Shown here: positions 17,148 through 26,661 of the stretch, piece after piece
Layout: every line of letters starts with the position of its first letter
How positions within the stretch are numbered: the stretch's first letter is position 1
DNA from: Gemmatimonadota bacterium
GTDB lineage: Bacteria; Gemmatimonadota; Gemmatimonadetes; Gemmatimonadales; Gemmatimonadaceae
Direction: 5' to 3'
Assembly (NCBI GenBank): GCA_021299375.1
Contig: JAJTGR010000040.1
Location: 23,884 to 87,883, forward strand
Length of the DNA: 64,000 nucleotides
Notes under the pieces: model-generated
Seen by the model: the letters and a program-made list of their open reading frames with translations, nothing else
What the model was told of the DNA's origin: nothing
The model's database searches: none
Made by a program: the position numbers and the translations under genes

Positions 17148-18149
17148 CTACAGGGGCGTGAGCCCCGAGGCCCGTGCGGCGCGTGCCAGCCGCAACTCGG
17201 CACTGCCGCCCTGGCTCATGAGGAACTGAATGAGCGCATCGGCCAGCTCGAACCCGCGGTCGTAGCGCTCCGCCGCCGGCTTGCTGAGGCACTTCATGAC
17301 GATCGCGCTGAGCGCGGCCGGTACGCGCGTATCCACCTGGTCCGGGGCGACCGGCGCCTCGTGCACGTGCTTGTAGCCCACGGCATACGAGTCCTCCCCA
17401 TCGAAGGGCGGATGCCCCAGGACCATCTCGTAGATCAGCAGACCAACCGCATACAGATCGCTGCGCCCATCCACCAGCCGCCCCATGGCCTGCTCCGGCG
17501 ACATGTAGTGCGGCGTGCCCATGGCACGCCCGGTGGCGGTGAGGCGCCCATGAAAGCGGGCCGTGGCGATACCGAAATCGGTGAGCGCCACGTTGCCATC
17601 CTCATCGAAGAGGATGTTGTCGGGCTTGATGTCACGGTGTACCACGCCGTGCCGATGCGCGTAGTCGAGGGCGCACGCCACCTGCGTGGCCACGGAGGCG
17701 GCGGTGTTCGCCGAGATGGTCTTTCGCCGCGACAGCAGGTCGGCGAGCGATCCCCCCGCGTAGTACGGCATGGCCAGGTACTCGAGCTCACCGGACGTGC
17801 CCATGTCGGCAATGGCGCAGATGTATGGATGCACCAGCCGCGACGCCGCCTCCGCCTCACGGCGGAACCGCTCCCGCATTTCCGGTTCCTGCGCCAGCGT
17901 GCGATGCAGCACCTTGATCACCAGCGGCCGGCCCAGCACGGCGTGGCGCGCGAGGTACACGTGCGCCATGCCACCACTGCCCAGGCGTTTGACGACCACG
18001 TACCGATTGCCGGTCGCCTGCCGCAGCTCGCGCAGCTCATCGTCCGGGATGTCGACGGGGGGCGCCGACACCTCGGGGAGCGGCACGCCACAGCGGGTGC
18101 ACTTGGCGGCCGCCGCACGATTCCAGGTCCCGCAGTCAGGGCAGAACAT
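17148..18149 (-). CDS. Soluble Hanks-type Ser/Thr protein kinase with N-terminal zinc ribbon
   Basis: A 333-aa kinase. Residues 1-21 form a small zinc ribbon (Cys3, Cys6, Cys17, Cys20: CPDC and CTRC). The kinase domain has the glycine loop GSGGMAHV (57-64), the ATP-binding Lys79 (VIKVL), the catalytic loop HRDIKPDN (171-178), DFG (191-193) and the APE-like MSPEQA. After the domain there is only a short tail (GSAELRLARAARASG) and no transmembrane helix or PASTA/sensor domain, unlike PknB-type kinases. It should act in the cytoplasm, perhaps with the ribbon as a partner or nucleic-acid contact. It lies between corA and the epimerase on the same strand. Confidence 0.93.
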   Translation of the reverse strand: MFCPDCGTWNRAAAAKCTRCGVPLPEVSAPPVDIPDDELRELRQATGNRYVVVKRLGSGGMAHVYLARHAVLGRPLVIKVLHRTLAQEPEMRERFRREAEAASRLVHPYICAIADMGTSGELEYLAMPYYAGGSLADLLSRRKTISANTAASVATQVACALDYAHRHGVVHRDIKPDNILFDEDGNVALTDFGIATARFHGRLTATGRAMGTPHYMSPEQAMGRLVDGRSDLYAVGLLIYEMVLGHPPFDGEDSYAVGYKHVHEAPVAPDQVDTRVPAALSAIVMKCLSKPAAERYDRGFELADALIQFLMSQGGSAELRLARAARASGLTPL

Positions 18150-18200
18150 CGCGAACGAGGAGAGGAAAGTGGGGAGTGCACCGTGCTGCGGAAATCCGTG

Positions 18201-19289
18201 CTACAGGACGCCGCGACGCCGCAAGATGAAAAGTAGCAGCCCACCCAACCCCAGTTGGACGAGCAGCAAGGCCCAGAACCCATATGGCCAGTTGGACAGG
18301 GGGATCTGCGCGAAGTTCATTCCCCACATGCCGCTGACCACCACGAACGGCAAGGTCATCGTGGCCACCACCGACAAGCGCTTGGTGGCGGCGCCCAACC
18401 GGTTCGAGACCTGCGAGAGGTACGAGTCCATGGTGCTGCTGAGCAGCTCCCGATACGTATCGAGGGAGTCGTTGATACGCAGCACGTGGTCGTAGATGTC
18501 GCGAAAATAGATCTGCGCCTCGGGCGTCAGCAGCACACTGGGACGGTTGCTGAGGACGCTCATCACTTCCCGCGACGGCTGCAGGTACCGGCGCAGCGTG
18601 AGCACCAGCCGCTTCACCTGGAAGACGTCGCGCAGGGCCTCCTCGTCGAAGTCGACGAAGACGCGCTCTTCCAGCCCGTCGATGAAACCGTCGATCTCGT
18701 CGAGAATCGGGAAGTACTCGTCGATCGTGCGGTCGAGGACCGCATGCAGCGTGCGCTCGACGCCACGCGCCAGCAGTTCCGGACTGCGCCGTAGCGCGGC
18801 GGCAACTGCGTCCACCGGGGCCACCGGGCCCGCGTGCACGGTGACCAGGAAGGTCGGCCCGAGGAAACAGTGCAGGTCGGTGGTGTCGAGATCGTACGGA
18901 TCCTCCGTCTCGGCGGCGAGCGCCACGGTGCGGATCACGATGTAGAGAAAGCCGGGATACTCCTCGAGCTTCACCCGCGAAGCCGGGTTGAGCGTATCCT
19001 CGATCGCCAGGGGATGCAGCGTGAACACCTTCTCCAGCAACGCATGCTGCGACCGCACCGTGCTGTCGATGTCCACCCAGAGCGGTCCGCCTTCGGCCAG
19101 CAGGTCGGCCACCTCGCGGGGGTGGCAGTCGAGCACGACGCGTCCGTCTGGCGACCGGTAGATCGTACCCGGGGCCGGGTCGGGACGCCCGGGCACCGAC
19201 GCGGGAACGATGCGCGGCAGCCCCACCGTGGTCGCCGCGTCGGCGCCCCCCCCGTTGCCGGCGCCCCGTCGGCGGCGACGGCGGCTCAC
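18201..19289 (-). CDS. corA: CorA-family magnesium/divalent cation transporter
   Basis: The 362-aa protein has a long cytoplasmic funnel domain (about 1-300) and two C-terminal transmembrane helices. The signature selectivity motif Gly323-Met324-Asn325 occurs in SGMWGMNFAQIP, and the protein ends in a basic tail RRRGVL. CorA forms a pentamer that imports Mg2+ or related cations. The first ~15 residues are Arg-rich (SRRRRRRG). GTG 19289 is chosen because it overlaps the TGA of the deacetylase gene (GTGA), consistent with the many coupled pairs in this region. Confidence 0.93.
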   Translation of the reverse strand: MSRRRRRRGAGNGGGADAATTVGLPRIVPASVPGRPDPAPGTIYRSPDGRVVLDCHPREVADLLAEGGPLWVDIDSTVRSQHALLEKVFTLHPLAIEDTLNPASRVKLEEYPGFLYIVIRTVALAAETEDPYDLDTTDLHCFLGPTFLVTVHAGPVAPVDAVAAALRRSPELLARGVERTLHAVLDRTIDEYFPILDEIDGFIDGLEERVFVDFDEEALRDVFQVKRLVLTLRRYLQPSREVMSVLSNRPSVLLTPEAQIYFRDIYDHVLRINDSLDTYRELLSSTMDSYLSQVSNRLGAATKRLSVVATMTLPFVVVSGMWGMNFAQIPLSNWPYGFWALLLVQLGLGGLLLFILRRRGVL

Positions 19290-20218
19290 GCGAGCGCCGC
19301 GAGGTGCACCATCACCGCCTTCGCCACCGCCGCCGGCGCATAGCCACCTTCGAGCGCACTCACCACGCGCCCGTCGCACCACCGGTCGGCGCGCTCGACC
19401 ATGGCCCGCGTGAGGGTCTGGACGTCGTCGAGGGTGAGCGTGAACGCGCCCAGTGGGTCACCCTCGAGGCAGTCGAACCCGGCGCTGATGAGTACAAGAT
19501 CCGGCGTGAAACCATCGGTGGCGGCATCGACGCCCTGCAGGAGGGCGTCGACATAGCGCGTGGCCGGCAACGACGGCGGCATGGGCACGTTCCACACCGT
19601 GCCGAACGGGCCGCGGTCGTCGGCAGCCCCCGTTCCCGGATACCACGGCCACTGATGCATGGACACGAAATGGATGCGCGGCTCGTACTCCACCAGTGCC
19701 TGCGTGCCGTTGCCGTGGTGCACGTCCCAGTCCACGATCAGCACACGCTCACACCCGTGCCGGGTGAGCGCATAGTGCGCGGCGATGGCCACGTTGCCGA
19801 AGCAGCAGAAGCCCATGGCGCGATCGCGCAGCGCGTGATGCCCCGGGGGGCGCACGGCGGCGAAGCTGCGGCGCGCGCGCCCATCGAAGGCCATGTCGAC
19901 GCCGTCGAGCACACAACCGGCGCCTGCCGTGACCGCATCCCACGAGCCTGCGCTCACCACCGTGTCAGGATCGAGGCGCCCGCCGCCGGCCGCGACCGTA
20001 TCACGCACGCGGGCGATGTAGGCGCGGTCGTGCGCGAGCGCGAGCTCGTCTTCCGTGGCGTGCCGCCCCTCCACGTGCTGCAGCGCCGCGAACAGGTCGG
20101 GCTCGTGCTTGAGCGCCCGGGGAATGGCCACGAGGCGGCCGACATGCTCGGGGTGCTCCCAACCGGTGTCGTGACGACCACAGTCGGAGTGTGAAATGAG
20201 CGCGACGGGCTGGGTCAT
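19286..20218 (-). CDS. Histone deacetylase-family (class II-like) amidohydrolase
   Basis: The 310-aa zinc-dependent deacylase shows AAVRPPGHHA (catalytic His pair), VLIVDWDVHHGNGTQ (zinc-binding Asp/His near residue 161), SAGFD (third zinc ligand) and LEGGY (transition-state region). Bacterial relatives act on acetyl-polyamines, acetoin-pathway proteins (AcuC) or unknown acylated substrates. The first residues (LISHSDCGRHDTGWEHPEHVGRL) match the family's N-terminus, supporting ATG 20218. It overlaps corA by 4 bp and lies 34 nt after the last gene of the MoxR operon, so it may be the distal part of the same transcript. The substrate is unknown. Confidence 0.9.
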   Translation of the reverse strand: MTQPVALISHSDCGRHDTGWEHPEHVGRLVAIPRALKHEPDLFAALQHVEGRHATEDELALAHDRAYIARVRDTVAAGGGRLDPDTVVSAGSWDAVTAGAGCVLDGVDMAFDGRARRSFAAVRPPGHHALRDRAMGFCCFGNVAIAAHYALTRHGCERVLIVDWDVHHGNGTQALVEYEPRIHFVSMHQWPWYPGTGAADDRGPFGTVWNVPMPPSLPATRYVDALLQGVDAATDGFTPDLVLISAGFDCLEGDPLGAFTLTLDDVQTLTRAMVERADRWCDGRVVSALEGGYAPAAVAKAVMVHLAALA

Positions 20219-20252
20219 GCCGGGCAGGTGAAGGAGGAATCTGCGGTGCCGT

Positions 20253-21710
20253 TCATCGCAGACCGCGCAGGCGGCGCGAGCTCCACTCCGCGAGCAAGGC
20301 CAGCGCCGCTGCTACGAAGAGTAGCGCCGGCGACGGACCGCGGGGAACACGCGACGTGGGCGCGGTCGGAGGCGAAGCCTCGGCCTCTGCGGGCGACGGC
20401 GCACCGAGCACCGCTACGAGATCGGCATAGGGCGCGGCGTCGCCGGGCCCGGCAGTGGCCTCCGCAGCGGGCGCGGCGCGCGCAGGTCGCGCCGCATCCG
20501 GCGCCACCGCGCCAACGACGTCGCCCCACCAGGCCCGGTGATCGGCCGCGCCGTCATCGGTGCCCTGCATGCGCCAACGCCACGTGTCCCGGTACGCCAC
20601 GGCCACCACGCGCCCGGCACCGATTCGACCCACCACCACCGAGGGCTCGGCGTGCGTGACCTCGCCGGTGACCTCGCCGGTGTCGGCCAGCAGCACGGTA
20701 CGTCCCGGCATCACCGCAAATTCCCACGCCTCCAGCCCCCGGCGTGGCGACGCGGTGAGCAGCGCACCGGCCACGCCACCCCGCAGGGCCGTCGCCCGAA
20801 CGGGGCGCAGCCCCGCCAACGACGGCACCCGGACCGCGTCGCCGGCCAGCACGAGCCCTCCGCCGGCGGTCACGAAGCGCGACAACGCCGCCGCGTCGAC
20901 CGCCATGCTGTCGAGGACGAGGACCGCGGCATAACGCGCCGTATCGGGGCGCTGCGGCACCCCCAGTTGCACCGCGCCCGTGGGGGACACGCGCAGCGTG
21001 CCGTCCACCCGCCAGCCGGTCTCCTCGAGTGCCGCCACGGCGAACTTGCTCTCCCAGCCTGGCTGCGCCATGACCAGCAGCCGCTTCGGTGCGAGCGTGT
21101 CCGGCAGCGTCACCGTGGCCCGGCCGCCGCCCACGCGGGCTTCGAGCGGCGAGGCAATCGATGCGATGCGCCAGGTGGCGTCCACTCGGCCGGCCGTCAC
21201 GCCCGCCGGCGCGGCCGCGGGCAGCGAATCCAGGAGCCCGCCGCCATCGCGCAACACCAGGGGCTGGGTGGCTGGTCCAGCGCTCGCCCGCACCACGTAG
21301 CCGCCGCGCGGCCCCCCCGCCGGCGCAATGGCGAGCGCCAACCCGCGACTCCCCGTGGAGTCCACCCACCGGACGGGCACACCCGCCAAGGGCAGCACCG
21401 ACAAGGCCCCACGCACGGTCGCCCGTGGCACGTGCGACAGCGAGAGCGCGAGTGTGTCCTCCCCGCCGCGAGCCGCCCGCGCGACCACGGCCGCGCGCAG
21501 TGGCGCCACGACCGACCGAAGGCGGTCGTCGGTGTGGTCGGCGGCCTCCACACGAACAGACGTGACCCGCACACGCCCGGCATCGGTCGCAGCGTCGTGC
21601 CGGTCACGCACGGCCTGCCACGCCGCCAAGGCCAGTGCACCAAGTGCAAGTGCGCGGCCGGCACGCTCCAGTGCGCGGCGTCCACCATCGGGGGGCGTCA
21701 AGGTCGTCAT
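20253..21710 (-). CDS. Membrane-anchored protein of MoxR operon, GATase-like domain, unknown function
   Basis: The 485-aa protein has an N-terminal hydrophobic segment (ALALGALALAAWQAV) and a C-terminal helix (PSPALLFVAAALALLAEW) followed by Arg residues, so most of it should be extracytoplasmic. The middle contains an alpha/beta stretch (RLLVMAQPGWESKFAVAALEETGW to FVTAGGGLVLAGD) that resembles the class I glutamine amidotransferase-like domain found in BatA-associated proteins. An Ala/Pro-rich linker precedes the C-terminal helix. ATG 21710 overlaps the stop of the DUF4159 gene (ATGA). It is the last tightly coupled member of the MoxR cluster. The domain call is tentative. Confidence 0.65.
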   Translation of the reverse strand: MTTLTPPDGGRRALERAGRALALGALALAAWQAVRDRHDAATDAGRVRVTSVRVEAADHTDDRLRSVVAPLRAAVVARAARGGEDTLALSLSHVPRATVRGALSVLPLAGVPVRWVDSTGSRGLALAIAPAGGPRGGYVVRASAGPATQPLVLRDGGGLLDSLPAAAPAGVTAGRVDATWRIASIASPLEARVGGGRATVTLPDTLAPKRLLVMAQPGWESKFAVAALEETGWRVDGTLRVSPTGAVQLGVPQRPDTARYAAVLVLDSMAVDAAALSRFVTAGGGLVLAGDAVRVPSLAGLRPVRATALRGGVAGALLTASPRRGLEAWEFAVMPGRTVLLADTGEVTGEVTHAEPSVVVGRIGAGRVVAVAYRDTWRWRMQGTDDGAADHRAWWGDVVGAVAPDAARPARAAPAAEATAGPGDAAPYADLVAVLGAPSPAEAEASPPTAPTSRVPRGPSPALLFVAAALALLAEWSSRRLRGLR

Positions 21711-22333
21711 CGGGTCAGCGCGTACACCACGAGGTTGACCGCGAACTTCGTGTTGTCCACCGAGAGGAAGCGCTTGTTGTCGGGGTGGAAGCTCCACTCC
21801 GAGCTGTAGTCCTTGTTGGAGTAGAGCACACTGATGCGGCCGCCCTGCAGCACCGCATCGAGCTGTTCATGCACGAGGTTGTCCCCCCAGCCGTTCATCT
21901 CATGCGAGGTGGTCGGCGGGCCGTTCTCGAACACGAAGAAGCAGCGATAGAGTTCGTGGCTGTTGGGCAGCGGCTGCAGCGGCCCCACGAGCCGGCGGAT
22001 CTCTTCGCGGACCGTCTTGTGAAAGGCGCCGTCGACGTCGTGGTTGTGATCGTCGATGAACAGCAGCCCGCCACGGCCAAGATAGCGCTGCAGCACGGCG
22101 CTCTCGCGCACCGTGAAGCGCACCGGCAGGTGGCCGGTGAGATAGAGCAGCGGGTACTGGAACGCCGCTTCCGACGACAGGGGCACGATCACTCCCTGCG
22201 GGCGTACCGGCAGCGACGTGTAGCGCGCCACCGAGTCGATGACGTTCGCCGGCACGAGCGGCGCCGAGTCCCAGTCGCCGGAGTCGTACTGGGCAGTGGC
22301 GAACACGAACGGGGCCACGGCGGATGCGCTCAC
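21707..22333 (-). CDS. DUF4159-like protein of MoxR operon
   Basis: A protein of about 208 aa. The pattern FVFATAQYDSGDWDSAP, YLTGHLPVRFT, LQRYLGRGGLLFIDDHNHD, and VLYSNKDYSSEW matches the DUF4159 domain, a GATase-like alpha/beta fold repeatedly found beside MoxR, DUF58 and BatA proteins. No catalytic function is established for the family. GTG 22333 is taken as start because it overlaps the preceding stop (GTGA); a start at 22354 is possible. A weakly hydrophobic N-terminus (VSASAVAPFVFATA) may or may not be a signal. Expected to act with its operon partners on an envelope protein complex; this is inferred from context. Confidence 0.75.
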   Translation of the reverse strand: MSASAVAPFVFATAQYDSGDWDSAPLVPANVIDSVARYTSLPVRPQGVIVPLSSEAAFQYPLLYLTGHLPVRFTVRESAVLQRYLGRGGLLFIDDHNHDVDGAFHKTVREEIRRLVGPLQPLPNSHELYRCFFVFENGPPTTSHEMNGWGDNLVHEQLDAVLQGGRISVLYSNKDYSSEWSFHPDNKRFLSVDNTKFAVNLVVYALTR

Positions 22334-24450
22334 GGTGGCACACCGCGCGACCACCCCGCCCCCGGGGTCCGCACCACGTTGCCCAACACGCGTCGGGCAC
22401 CAACGAACGCCGCCGTCACGTCACCGCCACGCTCCACCACGTCCAGTACGCGCGCAACGGCTCCCGCGAAGGCCGGTGCATCGGCGAGCGCTTCCACGCG
22501 CAGCAGCGCCAACGAGTCACGCGCAGCGTCGCGCGCCGCGGGCAGCAGTTGCGCCGCCCGCACCAGGCGCACATCGCGCTGCACCAGGCGCGTGGGCAGC
22601 GCCGCACGCCCACTGCGCCCACTCGTCCGGCCGGTGTCCTTCCCCACCAGCCGGACCTTGGCGAGGTCGACGATCACCTGTGGCGGCTTCCCACGCAGGT
22701 AGAGGCGCGAGGCGGCACGCGACCGCTCGATGGCCTCGAGCGCCCGCTTCATGGGTGGAATGGCACCGTGCGGATCGCCCTGCTCAAGCGCACGCCCCGC
22801 GTCCCACATGGCGTTGTAGGCCTCGAGCAGGGGCTGATTGATGGCGATGACGGGTGAATCATTGCCTTCCGCCAGCATGCCGGTCGTGCTGGCCGGATTG
22901 ATGACCAGCTTGCCTCCCTGCTGGTCGACACCGTGCTCATGGCCGTCCCCCGCGAAGTGGGCATGCTCCGCGCTTGACTCACCGCTGAGCCGCTGGAACA
23001 CCACATCGCCCACCGCCAGCCGCAGCCGCGCCTGGTCGCGCGCCAGCGTGAGCGACTCCCGCAGCACCTCGGCACGCGCCAGCCGCGGTTGCTGCCTGTC
23101 GAGCTTCTCGGTGAGCATCAGCAGCATGCGCTGACTGAGCAGCGACTTGTCCACGTCGGGCGGCGGCGCCGGCTCCACGGCAACCGAGTCGTACTCGGCA
23201 GGGCGTGCGATCCGGAACGCCCGCGTCTCGCTGGCTCCGAACTCACGGGTGGCGGCCGGGTGCCCGTCACGCGCAATCGCACGCAGGTGCACCACGTCAC
23301 CGGGCAGCAACTGCAGCGCCGAGAGGTCGAGGGTGCCGCGAATGGTGGCGCGGCGCTGCCCGCCCGAGGCACGCCAGTCGGCGGCACCCAGCGCGACCGA
23401 GCGCACGGTGAAGCGCTCTCCCTCGCCCGAGCTTACCAGCAGGTCGAAACGCGCCGACGCCAGGCCGATATCGTCCGTTGCCGACGCCACCAGCGGGAGC
23501 CGCCCCGTCGCCTCGCGAAAGACACTGTCGCGCGCCGGCTGCTCGAGCGTGACCATCGGCACACTGTCGGCATGTCCTTCGATGACCAGCAGCCGGGTGC
23601 GCCCACCGCGCGAGACCCGTATGGTGGCCGGCGCGTCAGGGGCGACCACGCGCACACGCCAGTCGCGACCGACGGCGCTGGCAGGCACCGGCAGGGACGC
23701 CGTCGTGCCAACCACCGTGAGCCGTGCCTCGGGCAGAGCGCCTTCACCGGTGAGTTCGATCACACTCCCGCTCACCGCCACGACGACAGTGGCATCACCG
23801 CGGTCGACGGCCGCCTGGCCGGTGTAGGCCGGCGGCTTCACGCGCAGGCGCCAGGCCCCGAGCGGCGCAACGACGCTCTCGCGGGGCACACGGGCCCCAG
23901 CTACGCCGGCCGCCGCGCGATCACCGCCGGCCGACACGCGCGCTGCGCGCGGCACGACGAGCAGCAGCGCCGACCCCATCACGAACAGCGCCGGCCCGAG
24001 CCACGCCTCACGACGCAGGCGGACGAGCCCCTCGGCCACCGCGGCCTGCGCCCACACCACCTCGGCCGCACGCGTGAGCGCGGCCGGAGCCGGGGCGACC
24101 TGCTCCATGTACGTCACCAGGGAGAAGTCGGGCGGCGTGGCCCGCTGCTCCTCGATCCAGAGCGCGACCTGCACGGCATCGAGCGCCCGGCGGCGGCGCG
24201 CCAGCACCACCCACGCCACCCCCGCCGCCAGAAGACCCAGCACCACGGGCCACGTCCGCAGCTCACCCGTCACCCCCCCGAACGCGCGCACCACGCGCGC
24301 CAGCAGCACCACCAGCAGCCCCGCGCCGAGCGACACGAGCAGCGTCCGTGCGCGCTGCACCGTGGCGATGGCGCGCCGTGTGCGTTCCACGGCATCGCCG
24401 ACCACGCGTGGCGACGCGGTGTCGGCGCGCGACATCGTCGGCGCGGTCAT
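22330..24450 (-). CDS. Large membrane protein of MoxR operon, DUF4175-like
   Basis: The 706-aa protein has two transmembrane helices near the N-terminus (about 38-58 and 66-86) and a third near residue 150 (LGPALFVMGSALLLVVP). A large extracytoplasmic region with beta-sandwich character follows: DDIGLASARFDLLV and LDLSALQLLPGDVVHLRAIARDG resemble DUF4175 proteins. A helical C-terminal half (EVLRESLTLARDQARLRL, GRALEQGDPHGAIPPMKRALEAIERS) may form coiled coils. Start ATG 24450 overlaps the BatA-like stop (ATGA), and its own stop overlaps the DUF4159 start. The function is unknown; a scaffold in a MoxR-dependent envelope complex is a reasonable guess. Confidence 0.7.
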   Translation of the reverse strand: MTAPTMSRADTASPRVVGDAVERTRRAIATVQRARTLLVSLGAGLLVVLLARVVRAFGGVTGELRTWPVVLGLLAAGVAWVVLARRRRALDAVQVALWIEEQRATPPDFSLVTYMEQVAPAPAALTRAAEVVWAQAAVAEGLVRLRREAWLGPALFVMGSALLLVVPRAARVSAGGDRAAAGVAGARVPRESVVAPLGAWRLRVKPPAYTGQAAVDRGDATVVVAVSGSVIELTGEGALPEARLTVVGTTASLPVPASAVGRDWRVRVVAPDAPATIRVSRGGRTRLLVIEGHADSVPMVTLEQPARDSVFREATGRLPLVASATDDIGLASARFDLLVSSGEGERFTVRSVALGAADWRASGGQRRATIRGTLDLSALQLLPGDVVHLRAIARDGHPAATREFGASETRAFRIARPAEYDSVAVEPAPPPDVDKSLLSQRMLLMLTEKLDRQQPRLARAEVLRESLTLARDQARLRLAVGDVVFQRLSGESSAEHAHFAGDGHEHGVDQQGGKLVINPASTTGMLAEGNDSPVIAINQPLLEAYNAMWDAGRALEQGDPHGAIPPMKRALEAIERSRAASRLYLRGKPPQVIVDLAKVRLVGKDTGRTSGRSGRAALPTRLVQRDVRLVRAAQLLPAARDAARDSLALLRVEALADAPAFAGAVARVLDVVERGGDVTAAFVGARRVLGNVVRTPGAGWSRGVPP

Positions 24451-25718
24451 GACGCGGCCTCGTGCCGGCGCAGCACCCACTCGACCAGCAGCGCGGTGGC
24501 CGCCACGCCGAGCAGCACAGGACCGAGCCACCACGGCTCGGTGCCGGCCGACTGCCGCGCGCCCCCACGAAACGCCGAGGCGGGCGCGAGGTCGCGTACC
24601 GATGGCGCGGTATCGTCGCGTGCCAGCCGGGCGGTGCGAACCGTCACGCCACCGCAGGGTGCCGTGAGCGCACGGCGCAAGCCTGCTGCCGGTGCGGAGA
24701 GCAGCAGGTCGCTCCGCTCCGGGACGGCGATCGCCACCTCACGCACACAGCCGTCCTTATCGGGCCGCTCGACGACGGCCACTTCGCCATCACTCCACCA
24801 CGCCACCGGCTGCACGAGCGAGTCCGTGTCCCACCCGGCAGGCAGTCGTGCGGTCCGTTCCCAAGGGCCCACGAGCACCTGTCCCATGGCCACGACGGCG
24901 CCTGCCGTGTCTGCGGGCATGCGGACGGCCCATCCGTCGGGGCGCCCCGACCGCGGCCAGTGCAGCACCACGGTGGCCGCAGTGACCGGCGCGACCGATA
25001 CGGTATCCCGGAGGTCACCACGCTCGACGCGGACGGCATAGGCGCCGGCCGTACCGCTCGCCGTGCGCCGCGCACCGGAGAACGCGGCCGCGACCACGTC
25101 GTCGCGGCGTCCATCGGTCTGCACAAACACCGCGGGCGCTGGCCACGTCTCGCGCACCGTGTGCAGCGTGTCGCTGAACTGCACGCGTACGCGGCCCGGC
25201 CATTGAGCACGCCAGGCGTCCCACCCCTGCAGCGACCGCACCGACGGCGGCAACACCACCATGAGATCGAACCGTTCGATGCCCGGTTCGCGCTGCACCC
25301 GCACGGCCGCGGCTTGGGTCGCCGCCACGAGCGCCACGCCGGGATCGTCACGCAGGTGATCCTGCCACACGAGGTCCACGCGATCGGCGCCGTCTGGCGC
25401 CAGCCATCGCGACGAGTCGCGCTGCCACTGGCGCTCGGCCACCACAAGACGCACCGTGGCGACGCGGGTGGGCGTCCAGCGCACACCTGAGAGCGCCAGA
25501 CCCGCGCACAGCAGCGCGGTCACGCGCAGGGCCAGCAGCAGCAGGTCGTTGGGGCGCGGCTGCCGCGCCACCGAGCGCGCCTCGCCGTCAGGCACGAAAC
25601 GGGCCGTGGGAAGCAGCAACGGCGGTGGCCGGCGCACCGACAGCAGGTGCAGGGCCCCCACCAGTGCCGTAGCGAGGGCCGCCGCCCCCAGCACCCATGG
25701 CGTGGCGATCGACAGCAT
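24447..25718 (-). CDS. BatA-like aerotolerance/N-terminal double-anchor membrane protein
   Basis: The 423-aa protein opens with the BatA-type double membrane anchor: a helix (TPWVLGAAALATALVGALHLL), a short basic-proline loop (SVRRPPPLLLPTARFV), then a second helix (DLLLLALRVTALLCAGLALSGV). The remainder is extracytoplasmic, and a C-terminal helix (WLGPVLLGVAATALLVEWVLRR) returns to the membrane. No metal-binding MIDAS motif (DxSxS) of a von Willebrand A domain is apparent, so it is BatA-like in anchor only. It starts 3 nt after the DUF58 stop and overlaps the DUF4175-like start. Role inferred from operon: membrane platform for the MoxR chaperone. Confidence 0.75.
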   Translation of the reverse strand: MLSIATPWVLGAAALATALVGALHLLSVRRPPPLLLPTARFVPDGEARSVARQPRPNDLLLLALRVTALLCAGLALSGVRWTPTRVATVRLVVAERQWQRDSSRWLAPDGADRVDLVWQDHLRDDPGVALVAATQAAAVRVQREPGIERFDLMVVLPPSVRSLQGWDAWRAQWPGRVRVQFSDTLHTVRETWPAPAVFVQTDGRRDDVVAAAFSGARRTASGTAGAYAVRVERGDLRDTVSVAPVTAATVVLHWPRSGRPDGWAVRMPADTAGAVVAMGQVLVGPWERTARLPAGWDTDSLVQPVAWWSDGEVAVVERPDKDGCVREVAIAVPERSDLLLSAPAAGLRRALTAPCGGVTVRTARLARDDTAPSVRDLAPASAFRGGARQSAGTEPWWLGPVLLGVAATALLVEWVLRRHEAAS

Positions 25719-25721
25719 GCG

Positions 25722-26615
25722 CTACCGCGCCTCGACGGTCGCGGGCACGCTGATGCCCATGACCACGGCACGCACGGCGCGCACCGGATCGACCGATGTG
25801 ACCACCTCGGTGTACCCGGCACCGATGGCCCGCCACCGCTGCGCCACGTCACGCCGGAAGGCAGCGAACGCGTCCCGATACGCGGTGCGCCCACGCACGT
25901 CCAGCACCCGCTCCAGCGCGGCCTGCTCGGGGTCACGCGCGAGGTGCACGTCCGCTGGCGGTTCGAGTTCTTCGCGCGCCACCACATGGATGAACTCGAC
26001 CAGCGCCCCGGCCACCGCATGCGCCGACGCCACCTTGCGCAGTGCCTCGAGATCGCCGAGTGCATCGCTCACGATGACCATGCGGGCTGCCGTTGGCAGC
26101 TGGGCCACGAGCGGCGCCAGCGCCACCGCACCGCCGCACGGCGTGGCGTCGAGTACGCGCGCGAGTTCCTGCACCGTGCCGCGCCGCGTGCGCGGCGGCA
26201 CCCGGGTGGCGCCGCCGCCGTGGGCCACGAGCAGACCCACCGGGTCGCTCGAGGCATGCGCCACCGCCGCCAATCCCACGGTCAGCCGGCGCGCCAGACG
26301 CCACTTGCTCAACTCGCCCTCCCGCTCGTCCGGGAACGCCATGCTGGCGCTGGCGTCCACCACGAACCACGTGGCGAGCTGCGCCCGGTCGTCGCTCAGC
26401 CGTACGAAGGCGCGGTCACTGCGCGCGAGCAGCTTCCAGTCGAGTGTCCGCGGATCGTCGCCCTGGCGATACAGGCGGTACTCGGTGAACTCGCCGGCCG
26501 TGCCGCGTTGCGTGGAGCGGTGCGTGCCGGCTGGCCCCGCCGCCACAGCGCGGCGCGCGGGCCAGCGCACGCCGCGCAGCGCGTCGAGCAGCGGCCCGTA
26601 CACCGAGGCCGGCAT
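25722..26615 (-). CDS. DUF58 protein with von Willebrand A-like domain
   Basis: The 297-aa protein carries the DUF58 signature EFTEYRLYRQGDDPRTLDWKLLARSDRAFVR, followed by a vWA-like strand with an intact MIDAS motif WFVVDASASMAF (Asp-x-Ser-x-Ser) that can bind a divalent metal and a partner protein. There is no transmembrane segment. DUF58 proteins are constant partners of MoxR AAA+ ATPases, and moxR lies immediately upstream. ATG 26615 is used; a GTG two codons earlier is also possible. The gap to moxR is 46 nt and to the BatA-like gene 3 nt. The family call is firm; the process served is unknown. Confidence 0.9.
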   Translation of the reverse strand: MPASVYGPLLDALRGVRWPARRAVAAGPAGTHRSTQRGTAGEFTEYRLYRQGDDPRTLDWKLLARSDRAFVRLSDDRAQLATWFVVDASASMAFPDEREGELSKWRLARRLTVGLAAVAHASSDPVGLLVAHGGGATRVPPRTRRGTVQELARVLDATPCGGAVALAPLVAQLPTAARMVIVSDALGDLEALRKVASAHAVAGALVEFIHVVAREELEPPADVHLARDPEQAALERVLDVRGRTAYRDAFAAFRRDVAQRWRAIGAGYTEVVTSVDPVRAVRAVVMGISVPATVEAR

Positions 26616-26661
26616 GTTCACGTCGTGCGCACCCGCCGCCTGACCGCGGACATGGTCCGCG

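Noticed and set aside
24447..25718. Calling the BatA-like protein a von Willebrand A protein
   Set aside because: No DxSxS MIDAS motif could be found; only the double membrane anchor matches BatA.
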